Shown: positions 1 through 5,865, numbered from the stretch's first letter. The stretch is 9,343 nucleotides of DNA from JALZAA01 sp035316025 (GCA_035316025.1 DATFXL010000139.1:1-9343); one strand, 5' to 3'. Numbers and translations: made by a program. The notes: generated from the sequence alone by a model not told the origin.

Positions 1-149
1 TCCGGAGCCCCCCACCTCCCTCCTTCCCCCGGAGCCGCACGTGGGGCGGCGGAAGCACTCCGGGAGGTATGAGCAGTTTGAGCGAATTTCGGTGGGCGCT
101 AAACCCCAGACCAGGGCAATCGGCCGAACTGCAGACTCGGCCTCCGGGA
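1..149. other. Possible structured RNA element: nested inverted repeats, strand unknown
   Basis: No convincing gene lies in 1-195, downstream of the acyl-CoA dehydrogenase stop. The segment can fold as follows. A closing stem pairs CCGGA (2-6) with TCCGG (143-147). Hairpin 1 pairs 28-33 with 59-64 and, inside it, GCCGC (34-38) with GCGGC (46-50). Hairpin 2 pairs GTTT (76-79) plus AGCG (81-84) with CGCT (97-100) plus AAAC (101-104), with one bulged G. Hairpin 3 pairs GGCCGA (122-127) with TCGGCC (137-142) and abuts the closing stem. This is a junction-like layout, and hairpin 2 sits in the least GC-rich patch of the segment. I do not recognise the family. Chance stems are common in GC-rich DNA, and the left edge may be cut by the window. 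A short open frame from ATG 69 to 245 (58 codons) also crosses it and overlaps the dehydrogenase 3' end; its second half is low-complexity and arginine-rich, so I do not call it. Confidence 0.25.
2..36. repeat. 8-bp direct repeats CCGGAGCC flanking a C-rich tract
   Basis: CCGGAGCC occurs at 2-9 and again at 29-36. Between and partly within the copies is a nearly pure pyrimidine tract (8-30) containing runs of six, three and five C. The minus strand is correspondingly G-rich, with G runs of 5, 2, 3, 2 and 6, so a two-tetrad G-quadruplex is conceivable there. Both repeat copies are also complementary to the CTCCGG copies at 58-63 and 142-147, so alternative pairings exist. Confidence 0.5.
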
Positions 150-195
150 CGCGCTGCTGGTGAGGTCGAGCAGGCGACTGCGTGCGGTCAGAGGC

Positions 196-1362
196 CTAAT
201 CGCCGGCGGAGATGCCCAACCGCTTGGCGATCACCTCGTTCATGATCTGGTCGGTGCCGGCGCCGATGCGTTGCAGGCGGGCGTCGCGCCAGGCCCGGCT
301 GACCGGCGTCTCGGCCATGTACCCGTAGCCGCCGTACACCTGGAGGCACGTGTCGGCCAGACGGTTCTGCATCTGGGCGCAGAACTTCTTCGTCATCGAG
401 ATCTCGGCGACGGGGTACTCGCCCTGCTGGATCCGCCACACGGTCGAATACAACAACGCGCGGCCGGCCTCGAGCTCGGTGGCGGCGTCGGCGAGCATGT
501 GGGCGATCACCTGGTGGTCGGCGATCGGCTTTCCGAATGCGCGCCGTTCCCGCGCGTAGGCGATCGTCTCCGTGAGCGTCTTGTCGGCCTGGCCGACGGA
601 TGCTGCCGCGCCGGCCAGGCGCTCGTACTGGAACTGCCACATCTGCTGCGCGAAGCCCAGGCCCGCTTCGAGGCCGATGAGGTTGGCGTGCGGGACGGGC
701 ACGTCGTCGAGCGCGATCTCGGCGGTGTCGCTCGAGCACATGCCGAGCTTCTCGAGCGTGCGTGACACCGAGACGCCCGGCAGGTCGGTGTCGACGATGA
801 AGAGGGAGATGCCGCGGTAGCCCGAGCCGGGCTCGGTTTGGGCGACGAGCGTGAGGAAGTCGGCGCGGGCCCCGTTGGTGATGAACATCTTGCGACCATT
901 GATCATCCACGTGTCGCCGTCGCGCACGGCCCGCGTCGAGACATTGGCGACGTCCGAGCCGGCGTCAGGCTCCGACACGGTGATGGCGCCGATCTTCTCG
1001 CCCGCGATCGCCGGTCGCAGATAGCGCTCGCGCTGGTCGTCGGACCCGAACTCGGCCAACGCCGGGGTCGCCATGTCGGTCTGCACCGAGATCGCCATGG
1101 GGATCGCGCCCGCGCCGCAGTGCGACAGCTCCTCGATGAAGACGACTTCGGCGGCGAGGTCGCCTCCGGCGCCTCCCCACCGCTCGGGATAGTGGAGCCC
1201 GAGGAAGCCGAGCTCGCCGCACCTTCGGAATACCCAATCGGGGAAATACCCGGCTTCCTCCCATTCGTCGACGGACGGCGCCAGCTCCTTGTCGACGAAC
1301 CGCCGGACGGCGGCTCGGAGCTCGTCGTGCTCGGCGGTGAAGATCGCGCTCGGGACGTTCAC
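196..1362 (-). CDS. Acyl-CoA dehydrogenase, FadE type
   Basis: This 388-residue protein is a full-length FAD-dependent acyl-CoA dehydrogenase. The family forms the 2,3-double bond in acyl-CoA thioesters and passes electrons to electron-transfer flavoprotein in the cytoplasm. The N-terminal helical domain covers about 1-120. The middle beta domain carries the family signature AITVSEPDAGSD near 126-137. The C-terminal helical domain has RRAFGKPI at 273-280 and QVYGGYGYMAETPVSRAWRD at 341-360. The usual catalytic Glu of medium-chain enzymes (YEG) is replaced by Gly-Ala-Gly at 367-369. Glu247 in QYERL sits where long-chain and isovaleryl-CoA dehydrogenases keep their base, so the enzyme is probably active. 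The exact substrate (fatty, branched or other acyl-CoA) cannot be read from sequence. Translation starts at GTG 1362; a -10-like CACAAT ends 7 nt upstream, which suggests a leaderless mRNA. It is divergent from the coiled-coil/ANTAR pair. Confidence 0.93.
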   Translation of the reverse strand: MNVPSAIFTAEHDELRAAVRRFVDKELAPSVDEWEEAGYFPDWVFRRCGELGFLGLHYPERWGGAGGDLAAEVVFIEELSHCGAGAIPMAISVQTDMATPALAEFGSDDQRERYLRPAIAGEKIGAITVSEPDAGSDVANVSTRAVRDGDTWMINGRKMFITNGARADFLTLVAQTEPGSGYRGISLFIVDTDLPGVSVSRTLEKLGMCSSDTAEIALDDVPVPHANLIGLEAGLGFAQQMWQFQYERLAGAAASVGQADKTLTETIAYARERRAFGKPIADHQVIAHMLADAATELEAGRALLYSTVWRIQQGEYPVAEISMTKKFCAQMQNRLADTCLQVYGGYGYMAETPVSRAWRDARLQRIGAGTDQIMNEVIAKRLGISAGD

Positions 1363-1368
1363 GCACCC

Positions 1369-1374
1369 ATTGTG
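1369..1374 (-). promoter_or_regulatory. -10 element of the acyl-CoA dehydrogenase promoter, leaderless
   Basis: On the minus strand CACAAT matches four of six TATAAT positions. Its last T lies at -7 if the first base of the GTG start codon is +1. No convincing -35 is present, and no Shine-Dalgarno sequence precedes the GTG. Confidence 0.4.
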
Positions 1375-1382
1375 GCCCGGTT

Positions 1383-1392
1383 TCCCATGGGA
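1383..1392. promoter_or_regulatory. Palindrome TCCCATGGGA between divergent promoters
   Basis: This perfect 10-bp palindrome lies in the 62-bp gap between the dehydrogenase and the coiled-coil gene, upstream of both -10 elements. It could be an operator shared by the two genes, but it is short and no regulator is identified. Confidence 0.2.
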
Positions 1393-1396
1393 TTCG

Positions 1397-1415
1397 CGGC
1401 CCCAGGCCGTAGACT
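1397..1415 (+). promoter_or_regulatory. -10 element TAGACT with an abutting palindrome, for the coiled-coil/ANTAR operon
   Basis: TAGACT at 1410-1415 fits the TANNNT pattern of actinobacterial sigma-A -10 elements. It predicts a transcript start near 1422, at most 3 nt before the ATG at 1425, so the mRNA would be nearly leaderless. Just upstream, CGGCC-CCA-GGCCG (1397-1409) is a perfect inverted repeat that would lie between the -35 and -10 and could be an operator. No clear -35 is seen. Confidence 0.4.
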
Positions 1416-1424
1416 GCGTGGCCC

Positions 1425-1724
1425 ATGTCCCAGTCGATCCTTCAGCGGCGACTCGTCGACGTGAGCGAACGGCTCAAGCGACTGCGCACGGAGCTGGCGG
1501 TCACCGACGAGCAGGTCGCGTTCCTCGAGGACGAGGCCGACGACGCCCGCCTGCGCGCCCTTGTGGCGGAGACGCCTCTCGGCGACGTCGAGGCGCGCGA
1601 CGCCCGGCGCCACGCCGACGCTCTGGCCCGCCACCGGGACGCGCTCGCGACCTCGATCGCCGACCTCGAGCGCGAGCAAGACGCCCTCCTCGACCGGATG
1701 GCAGCCGAGCTCTCGTCCCACTGA
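1425..1724 (+). CDS. Small coiled-coil protein of unknown function
   Basis: This 99-residue protein is strongly charged and looks almost wholly helical. Leucine-rich heptad-like spacing runs through residues 5-45 (ERLKRLRTEL, AFLEDEADDARLRAL) and again through about 63-97 (HADALARHRDALATSIADLEREQDALL). A short break at TPLGD (residues 50-54) suggests a helical hairpin or antiparallel coiled coil. There is no signal peptide, membrane segment, cysteine or catalytic motif. I do not recognise a named family. It starts at ATG 1425, which a -10 element places at or close to the transcript start. Its stop is 25 nt before the GTG of the PdtaR-like regulator, so the two are very likely one operon. By inference it may bind or modulate that regulator, or act as a structural adaptor. 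Codon use matches its neighbours. Confidence 0.8.
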   Translation: MSQSILQRRLVDVSERLKRLRTELAVTDEQVAFLEDEADDARLRALVAETPLGDVEARDARRHADALARHRDALATSIADLEREQDALLDRMAAELSSH

Positions 1725-1738
1725 GCACCGCGAACCAC

Positions 1739-1742
1739 GGAG
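1739..1742 (+). promoter_or_regulatory. Ribosome binding site fixing the GTG start of the ANTAR regulator
   Basis: GGAG lies 7 nt before GTG 1750. This supports GTG 1750 over in-frame upstream starts, which would put coding sequence inside the coiled-coil gene. Confidence 0.7.
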
Positions 1743-1749
1743 CGCGCCC

Positions 1750-2331
1750 GTGCCGGACCCCACACGCGTTGTCATCGCGGAGGACGAGGCGATCATCCGT
1801 CTCGATCTCAAGGAGCTGCTCGAGGAGGAGGGTTACGAAGTCCTCGGAGAAACGGGGCGCGGCGACGAGGCCATCGAGCTCGTTCGTCAGCACCACCCCG
1901 ACCTCGTCATTCTCGACATCAAGATGCCCGGCATGGACGGTCTCACTGCCGCGCGCCACATCACGAGTGAGCGACTGGCGGCCGTGCTCGTGCTCACGGC
2001 GTTCTCGCAGCGCGATCTCGTCGAACAGGCGCGTGACGCGGGTGCGCTCGCGTATCTGGTCAAGCCGTTCCAGAAGAGCGACCTGATTCCCGCCATCGAG
2101 ATGGCGCTCGGGCGATATGCCGAGCTGGCGTCGCTGGAACGGGACGTCGGGAACCTGGCCGAGCGCCTCGAGGAGCGCAAGACGATCGACCGCGCCAAGG
2201 GCGTCCTCATGGACCAGCACGGCACGACCGAGCAGGAGGCGTGGCGCTTCCTCCAGCAGCAGGCAATGCACAACCGTGTGAAGGTGCACGACATCGCTCG
2301 CCGCGTCCTCGACGGCGAGCTCAAGCCCTGA
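1750..2331 (+). CDS. pdtaR: PdtaR-like response regulator with receiver and ANTAR RNA-binding domains
   Basis: This 193-residue cytoplasmic regulator joins an N-terminal CheY-like receiver (about 5-122) to a C-terminal ANTAR domain (about 130-190). The receiver has the acidic pocket Glu11/Asp12, phospho-acceptor Asp56 (VILDIKMPGMDG), Thr83 and Lys105 in LVKPF, so it should be phosphorylatable. The ANTAR part carries the characteristic DRAKGVLM (148-154 region) and EAWRFLQQQAM. ANTAR domains bind paired RNA hairpins and usually act by antitermination. Length and domain order match M. tuberculosis Rv1626, whose kinase PdtaS is encoded elsewhere. No histidine kinase gene is present in this window either, so the partner must be elsewhere. 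The start is GTG 1750 with GGAG 7 nt upstream. It follows the coiled-coil gene by 25 nt and lies upstream of polA, as in mycobacteria. Orthology is inferred from architecture and context. Confidence 0.9.
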   Translation: MPDPTRVVIAEDEAIIRLDLKELLEEEGYEVLGETGRGDEAIELVRQHHPDLVILDIKMPGMDGLTAARHITSERLAAVLVLTAFSQRDLVEQARDAGALAYLVKPFQKSDLIPAIEMALGRYAELASLERDVGNLAERLEERKTIDRAKGVLMDQHGTTEQEAWRFLQQQAMHNRVKVHDIARRVLDGELKP

Positions 2332-2385
2332 CCGGCGCGACAGGTCCGTTTCCAGACGCGAGGCCGCGGGTACGCAGCCGGCAGA

Positions 2386-2405
2386 GACGGCCGAGCCCGG
2401 CCGTC
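2386..2405 (+). terminator. Hairpin between the ANTAR regulator and the small membrane protein gene
   Basis: GACGGCC (2386-2392) pairs perfectly with GGCCGTC (2399-2405) around the loop GAGCCC. It lies 55 nt after the regulator stop and ends 8 nt before the GGAGGA ribosome binding site of the next gene. There is no T tract, so it may be a terminator of the U-less type, a processing site, or a leader hairpin affecting translation. Confidence 0.35.
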
Positions 2406-2422
2406 CGGACATGGAGGATTCC

Positions 2423-2620
2423 ATGCTGCTTGCCGCGTTCGAACCGGGGTCGAAAGAGCTCGCGATCTTCTACATCATCGCCGTGGCCTGCTTCGTTCTC
2501 GCCGCCTTCGGCGGCGTGAGCTGGGGGAGCCGTGGTGGTGGCTCCGTGGCGCTCGTGGCCATCGGGCTGGCCTTCTTCGTGTTCCCGACCATGTGGAACC
2601 AGGTCGACGCCGCGTTCTGA
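2423..2620 (+). CDS. Small two-helix membrane protein of unknown function
   Basis: This 65-residue protein has two hydrophobic segments, about 13-32 (LAIFYIIAVACFVLAAFGGV) and 42-58 (VALVAIGLAFFVFPTMW). They are joined by a short Gly/Ser-rich turn with one Arg (SWGSRGGGS), so it is probably a helical hairpin in the cytoplasmic membrane. No signal-peptide cleavage site or catalytic motif is visible. An in-frame ATG also exists at 2411, but GGAGGA (2413-2418) lies between the two ATGs and 4 nt before ATG 2423, which makes 2423 the better start. The 91-nt gap after the ANTAR regulator and the hairpin in it leave open whether the two are co-transcribed. A strong hairpin follows the stop. I do not recognise a named family, and nothing in the sequence ties it to DNA repair. 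Confidence 0.72.
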   Translation: MLLAAFEPGSKELAIFYIIAVACFVLAAFGGVSWGSRGGGSVALVAIGLAFFVFPTMWNQVDAAF

Positions 2621-2641
2621 CCTGCCCGGACACGATGTGAT

Positions 2642-2669
2642 GCGTCGCCGGTCCCAAGGCCGGCGACGC
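2642..2669 (+). terminator. 10-bp perfect hairpin after the small membrane protein gene
   Basis: GCGTCGCCGG (2642-2651) pairs perfectly with CCGGCGACGC (2660-2669) around the 8-nt loop TCCCAAGG. It starts 22 nt after the stop at 2620 and ends about 28 nt before the proposed polA -10. It fits a factor-independent terminator, although no T run follows; such U-less terminators are proposed for actinobacteria. Confidence 0.6.
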
Positions 2670-2674
2670 TCCGC

Positions 2675-2702
2675 GTGAACCCGGGGATGCCGGGCATACG
2701 AT
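2675..2702 (+). promoter_or_regulatory. Putative polA promoter, leaderless
   Basis: The -10-like TACGAT (2697-2702) ends exactly 7 nt before the GTG at 2709, which places +1 on the first base of the start codon. A weak -35-like GTGAAC (2675-2680) lies 16 bp upstream. The 11-bp inverted repeat ATGCC-G-GGCAT (2687-2697) overlaps the spacer and the first base of the -10. Confidence 0.4.
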
Positions 2703-2708
2703 CGAGAG

Positions 2709-5366
2709 GTGCCGAAGCTGCTCCTTCTCGACGGTCATTCGCTGGCGTTCCGGGCGTTCTACGCGCTGCCGACCGATCTCGCGACCCGGGCCGGGACCAT
2801 CACGAACGCCGTGTACGGCTTCACGTCAATGCTCATCAAGATGCTGGGTGACGAGAAGCCGGACTACATCGCAGTGGCGTTCGACACCGGCGCCCCGACG
2901 TTCCGCGACGACATGGATGCCGACTACAAGGCGGGGCGCAAGGAGACGCCTGACGTCTTCTCCTCGCAGATGCCGCTGATCCGCGAGGTGCTCGAAGCCC
3001 TGGCGGTTCCGATGCTCGAGGTCGAGGGCGTCGAGGCGGACGACGTCATCGCGACCCTCGCTCGAGAGGCGGCGGGCGAGGAGATCGACACGGTGATCGT
3101 TACCGGCGACCGCGACACCTATCAGCTGGTCCGCGACCCGCACGTCAAGGTCCTCTACAACCGGCGGGGCGTCTCCGACTACGTGCTCTACGACGAGGGC
3201 GGGATCGTCGACCGGACGGGAGGCGTGACCGCCGCCCAGTACCCGGACTACGCCGCGCTGCGCGGCGACACCAGCGACAACCTCCCCGGCGTCCCGGGCA
3301 TCGGCGAGAAGACGGCGGCGAAGCTCGTCTCGACCTACGGGAACCTCGAAGGGATCTACGAACATCTCGACGAGCTGCCGCCGAAGCAACGTCAGAACCT
3401 CGGCGACGCCCGTGACCGGGTGTTCCTCAACCGGAAGATGTCGCGTCTGCGCACCGACGTCGAGCTCGACTTCTCCGCCGCCGAGCTGCGCCAGCGCTCG
3501 TGGGACCGCGAGCAGGTACGGGTTTTGTTCGACCAGCTCGAGTTCCGCACACTGTTGCCGCGGCTCTTCGAGGCGATCGGCGAGGAGGCCGCCGAGCCTG
3601 AAGGCGAAGCGCTGGAGGCAGACGTCTCCGTGCTCTTGGACGCGGCCGCGGCCGCGACGCGCCTGCGCGACCTCGGCGCCGTCGAACGCTCGTACGTGCT
3701 CGACGGTCGCTGGGAAGGCGACGCCGGCCGGAGCGCGCTGGTCGGGGTGGCGGTCACCGACGAGGACGAGCACGCGGACTACATCGACGGCGACCTACTG
3801 CGCGACCCGAAGGTGAGCGACGCGCTCGCGGCCCTGGTCGGCGTCGGCGGTCCGCCGCTCGTCGCCCATCGCGCCAAGGAGCTGATGCACGGGCTCCCGG
3901 CCGACGTGCGTTCGCTCCACTACGACACCGCCGTCATGGCGTACCTGCTCGATCCGGCGGAGGGGAAGTACCTGCTCGAGGACCTCGCGTTGCGGTACCT
4001 GTCGCTCGAGGTGCGGTCACCCGACGCCGAGGAGGGGACGCTGGACCTCGACCTCGACGGTCAGACCCGGGTCGACGAGACGGGTCGGCGCGCGCTGGCC
4101 GTGCGTCGCCTCGCCGGCACGCTTGCCGAGGCACTCGAGGCACGCGAGCTCACTGACCTCTACGAGCGTGTCGAACGACCGCTCGTCCGGGTGCTGGCTC
4201 GCATGGAGGACTACGGCGTCAAAGTCGATCGCGCCTTCCTGGAAGGCCTGCGCGTCGAGTTGGCCCAGAGCTGCGAGGAGCTCGTCGGTCGCATCCACGC
4301 CCACGCCGGGGGCGAGTTCAACGTGAACTCGACCCCGCAGCTCCGGGAGGTGCTCTTCGACAAGCTCGGACTGGCACCGGTGAAGAAGACGAAGACGGGC
4401 CCGTCCACCGATGCCGACTCACTGCAGAAGATGGTCGAGGAGCACCCGATCATCGAGGACCTCCTCCGCTACCGGGAGGTCGAGAAGCTGCGCAGCACCT
4501 ATGCCGACGCACTACCGCCGCTCATCACCGAAGACGGGCGGATCCACGCCACCTTCAAGCAGACCGACACGACGACGGGGCGTATCTCGAGCGAGAACCC
4601 GAACCTGCAGAACGTCCCCGTGCGCACCGCCGACGGTCGCGAGATGCGCCGAGCGTTCATCGCCGACGAGGGTTGCGGGTTACTCACCGCCGACTACTCG
4701 CAGATCGAGCTCCGTGTTCTCGCCCACCTGACCGACGATCCGGGCCTCATCGAGGCGTTCTCGCGCAGCGCCGACATCCACACGACAACGGCGGCGATGG
4801 TTTTCGGGGTGGACGAGAAGGACGTCGATCCGTTCCAGCGCCGGTTCGCGAAGGTCGTGAACTTCGGGTTGGCATACGGAATGGAGGCCTACGGGCTCGG
4901 TCAACGCCTGGGCGTTCCGACCGAGGAGGCCCGCGAGATCCTCGACAACTACTTCGCCAGCTTCCCGAGCGTGAAGGAGTTCATGGACTCGACGGTTCGA
5001 GAGGCGAAGCAGCGCGGCTACACGACGACGATCTTCGGTCGCCGCCGCCAGATCTCCGAGTTGTCGTCCGACAACTTCCGGATCCGACAGATGGGGGAGC
5101 GCATGGCGCAGAACGCGCCGGTGCAGGGATCGGCCGCCGACGTGTTCAAGCTGGCGATGGTCGACCTCGATCACGCGCTCGAAGACGGCGGCCTGCGTTC
5201 CAGGATGATCCTCACCGTCCACGACGAGTTGGTCCTGGAGGTCCCGCTCGAAGAACGGGAGCGGGTCGAGGCGCTCGTGCGGGAGGTAATGGAGTCGGTC
5301 TGCACGCTGAAGGTCCCGCTCGTCGTCGATGTCGGCTTCGGCCCCACGTGGGCCGAAGCCAAGTAG
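2709..5366 (+). CDS. polA: DNA polymerase I
   Basis: This 885-residue enzyme fills gaps and removes RNA primers in Okazaki-fragment maturation and excision repair. The N-terminal 5'-3' exonuclease (FEN) domain, about 1-290, begins LLLLDGHSLAFRAFYALP with Asp8 and has GDTSDNLPGVPGIGEKTAAK (the helix-hairpin-helix clamp) near 185-205. The middle region, about 300-480, has the place of the 3'-5' exonuclease but lacks the DxE and other acidic residues, so no proofreading is expected. The polymerase domain covers about 490-885. Motif A is TADYSQIELR with Asp662. The O helix is RRFAKVVNFGLAYG, with Arg711, Lys715, Phe719 and Tyr723. Motif C is VHDE with Asp839. Phe719 matches E. coli Phe762, which disfavours dideoxynucleotides. 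Length is close to that of M. tuberculosis PolA (about 904). The GTG start is set by the N-terminal family motif. A TTA codon, rare in GC-rich genomes, occurs at residue 658. The end is convergent with the MarR gene. Confidence 0.98.
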   Translation: MPKLLLLDGHSLAFRAFYALPTDLATRAGTITNAVYGFTSMLIKMLGDEKPDYIAVAFDTGAPTFRDDMDADYKAGRKETPDVFSSQMPLIREVLEALAVPMLEVEGVEADDVIATLAREAAGEEIDTVIVTGDRDTYQLVRDPHVKVLYNRRGVSDYVLYDEGGIVDRTGGVTAAQYPDYAALRGDTSDNLPGVPGIGEKTAAKLVSTYGNLEGIYEHLDELPPKQRQNLGDARDRVFLNRKMSRLRTDVELDFSAAELRQRSWDREQVRVLFDQLEFRTLLPRLFEAIGEEAAEPEGEALEADVSVLLDAAAAATRLRDLGAVERSYVLDGRWEGDAGRSALVGVAVTDEDEHADYIDGDLLRDPKVSDALAALVGVGGPPLVAHRAKELMHGLPADVRSLHYDTAVMAYLLDPAEGKYLLEDLALRYLSLEVRSPDAEEGTLDLDLDGQTRVDETGRRALAVRRLAGTLAEALEARELTDLYERVERPLVRVLARMEDYGVKVDRAFLEGLRVELAQSCEELVGRIHAHAGGEFNVNSTPQLREVLFDKLGLAPVKKTKTGPSTDADSLQKMVEEHPIIEDLLRYREVEKLRSTYADALPPLITEDGRIHATFKQTDTTTGRISSENPNLQNVPVRTADGREMRRAFIADEGCGLLTADYSQIELRVLAHLTDDPGLIEAFSRSADIHTTTAAMVFGVDEKDVDPFQRRFAKVVNFGLAYGMEAYGLGQRLGVPTEEAREILDNYFASFPSVKEFMDSTVREAKQRGYTTTIFGRRRQISELSSDNFRIRQMGERMAQNAPVQGSAADVFKLAMVDLDHALEDGGLRSRMILTVHDELVLEVPLEERERVEALVREVMESVCTLKVPLVVDVGFGPTWAEAK
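5334..5360. terminator. Bidirectional hairpin inside the polA 3' end
   Basis: GGCTTCGGCCC (5334-5344) pairs perfectly over 11 bp with GGGCCGAAGCC (5350-5360) around the loop CACGT. It encodes polA residues 876-884 (GFGPTWAEA) and ends 3 nt before the TAG. For the minus-strand MarR gene it begins 8 nt beyond the stop. With only 2 bp between the two stop codons, it is the only candidate terminator visible for either gene. No T tract follows on either strand. Confidence 0.55.
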
Positions 5367-5368
5367 CC

Positions 5369-5863
5369 TCAGCCGGCTCTGGGCCCCGACGAAGCGTTCT
5401 CCGACGAAAGGAGTCGTTCGGCGTACTCCTCGGAGAGCTCCCCGGCGCCCAGCATGAAGTCACGGATGACCTCGAGCTCATCGGCGCTGTACTTCGCCAT
5501 CGCGTCGAACGTGGCCGACATGAACGGCTGGTAATAGCGCATCGCGGTTCGTGTGCTGTCGAGCGTCCGCTCGATGAGCACCCGCCGCCGGTCGTCCGTG
5601 TCGCGCACGCGACGGACGAACCCCACGCCTTCCAATCGGTCGACCACGGCGGTGACGGCACCGGTCGTGAGATGCGCATTGTGTGCAAGATCCCCCGCGG
5701 TCATCGCTCCGCGTCGGTTGAGGATCTCCAGCACGCGATGGTCCGTGCGATTGACGCCCATGCGCTCCGCGATCAGCTGGTTCACGAGGTCGACCGCGCT
5801 CGTGAACGCGCGGCACGCCTCCATGGTTTCGAGAAATAGGTCACGTTTCGAACGTCTTGACAC
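5369..5863 (-). CDS. MarR-family transcriptional regulator
   Basis: This 164-residue protein is a winged-helix dimer of the MarR family, which usually represses its own gene and a neighbouring exporter or enzyme until a small phenolic or lipophilic ligand binds. N-terminal helix about 10-35 and C-terminal helices about 103-150 would form the dimer interface. The DNA-binding core runs AGDLAHNAHLTTGAVTAVVD with the recognition helix near 65-80. The wing is RRVRDTDDRRRVLIERT (84-100), with the usual Asp-x-Arg-Arg type pattern. The start is GTG 5863. TTGACG and TGAAAT, separated by 17 bp, put +1 exactly on this GTG, so the mRNA is probably leaderless; ATG at codon 14 is a less likely start. It is divergent from the MMPL exporter, whose promoter overlaps its own, so that exporter is the likely target. 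The ligand is unknown. Confidence 0.93.
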   Translation of the reverse strand: MSRRSKRDLFLETMEACRAFTSAVDLVNQLIAERMGVNRTDHRVLEILNRRGAMTAGDLAHNAHLTTGAVTAVVDRLEGVGFVRRVRDTDDRRRVLIERTLDSTRTAMRYYQPFMSATFDAMAKYSADELEVIRDFMLGAGELSEEYAERLLSSENASSGPRAG

Positions 5864-5865
5864 GT

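Noticed and set aside
61..150. tRNA, tmRNA, RNase P, SRP RNA or c-di-GMP riboswitch at the left edge
   Set aside because: I looked for the T-loop GTTCRA, the SRP tetraloop region, the RNase P core and the riboswitch consensus blocks on both strands and found none, despite a superficial CTAAACCCC match.
69..245. 58-codon plus-strand frame starting ATG at 69, just after GGGAGG
   Set aside because: The purine run is only 1 nt from the ATG. The second half is Arg-rich and runs into the dehydrogenase gene on the other strand, and the region is better described by its inverted repeats.
1561..1749. In-frame upstream extension of the ANTAR regulator
   Set aside because: It would overlap the coiled-coil gene and adds a low-complexity segment not found in receiver domains. 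GTG 1750 has a proper ribosome binding site.
1501..2424. 307-codon minus-strand frame opposite the coiled-coil and ANTAR genes
   Set aside because: It is antisense to two well-supported genes, and its end is a low-complexity Arg/Gly-rich stretch.
2826..3773. 315-codon minus-strand frame opposite polA
   Set aside because: It is antisense to the FEN domain of polA and has no independent start signal or domain.
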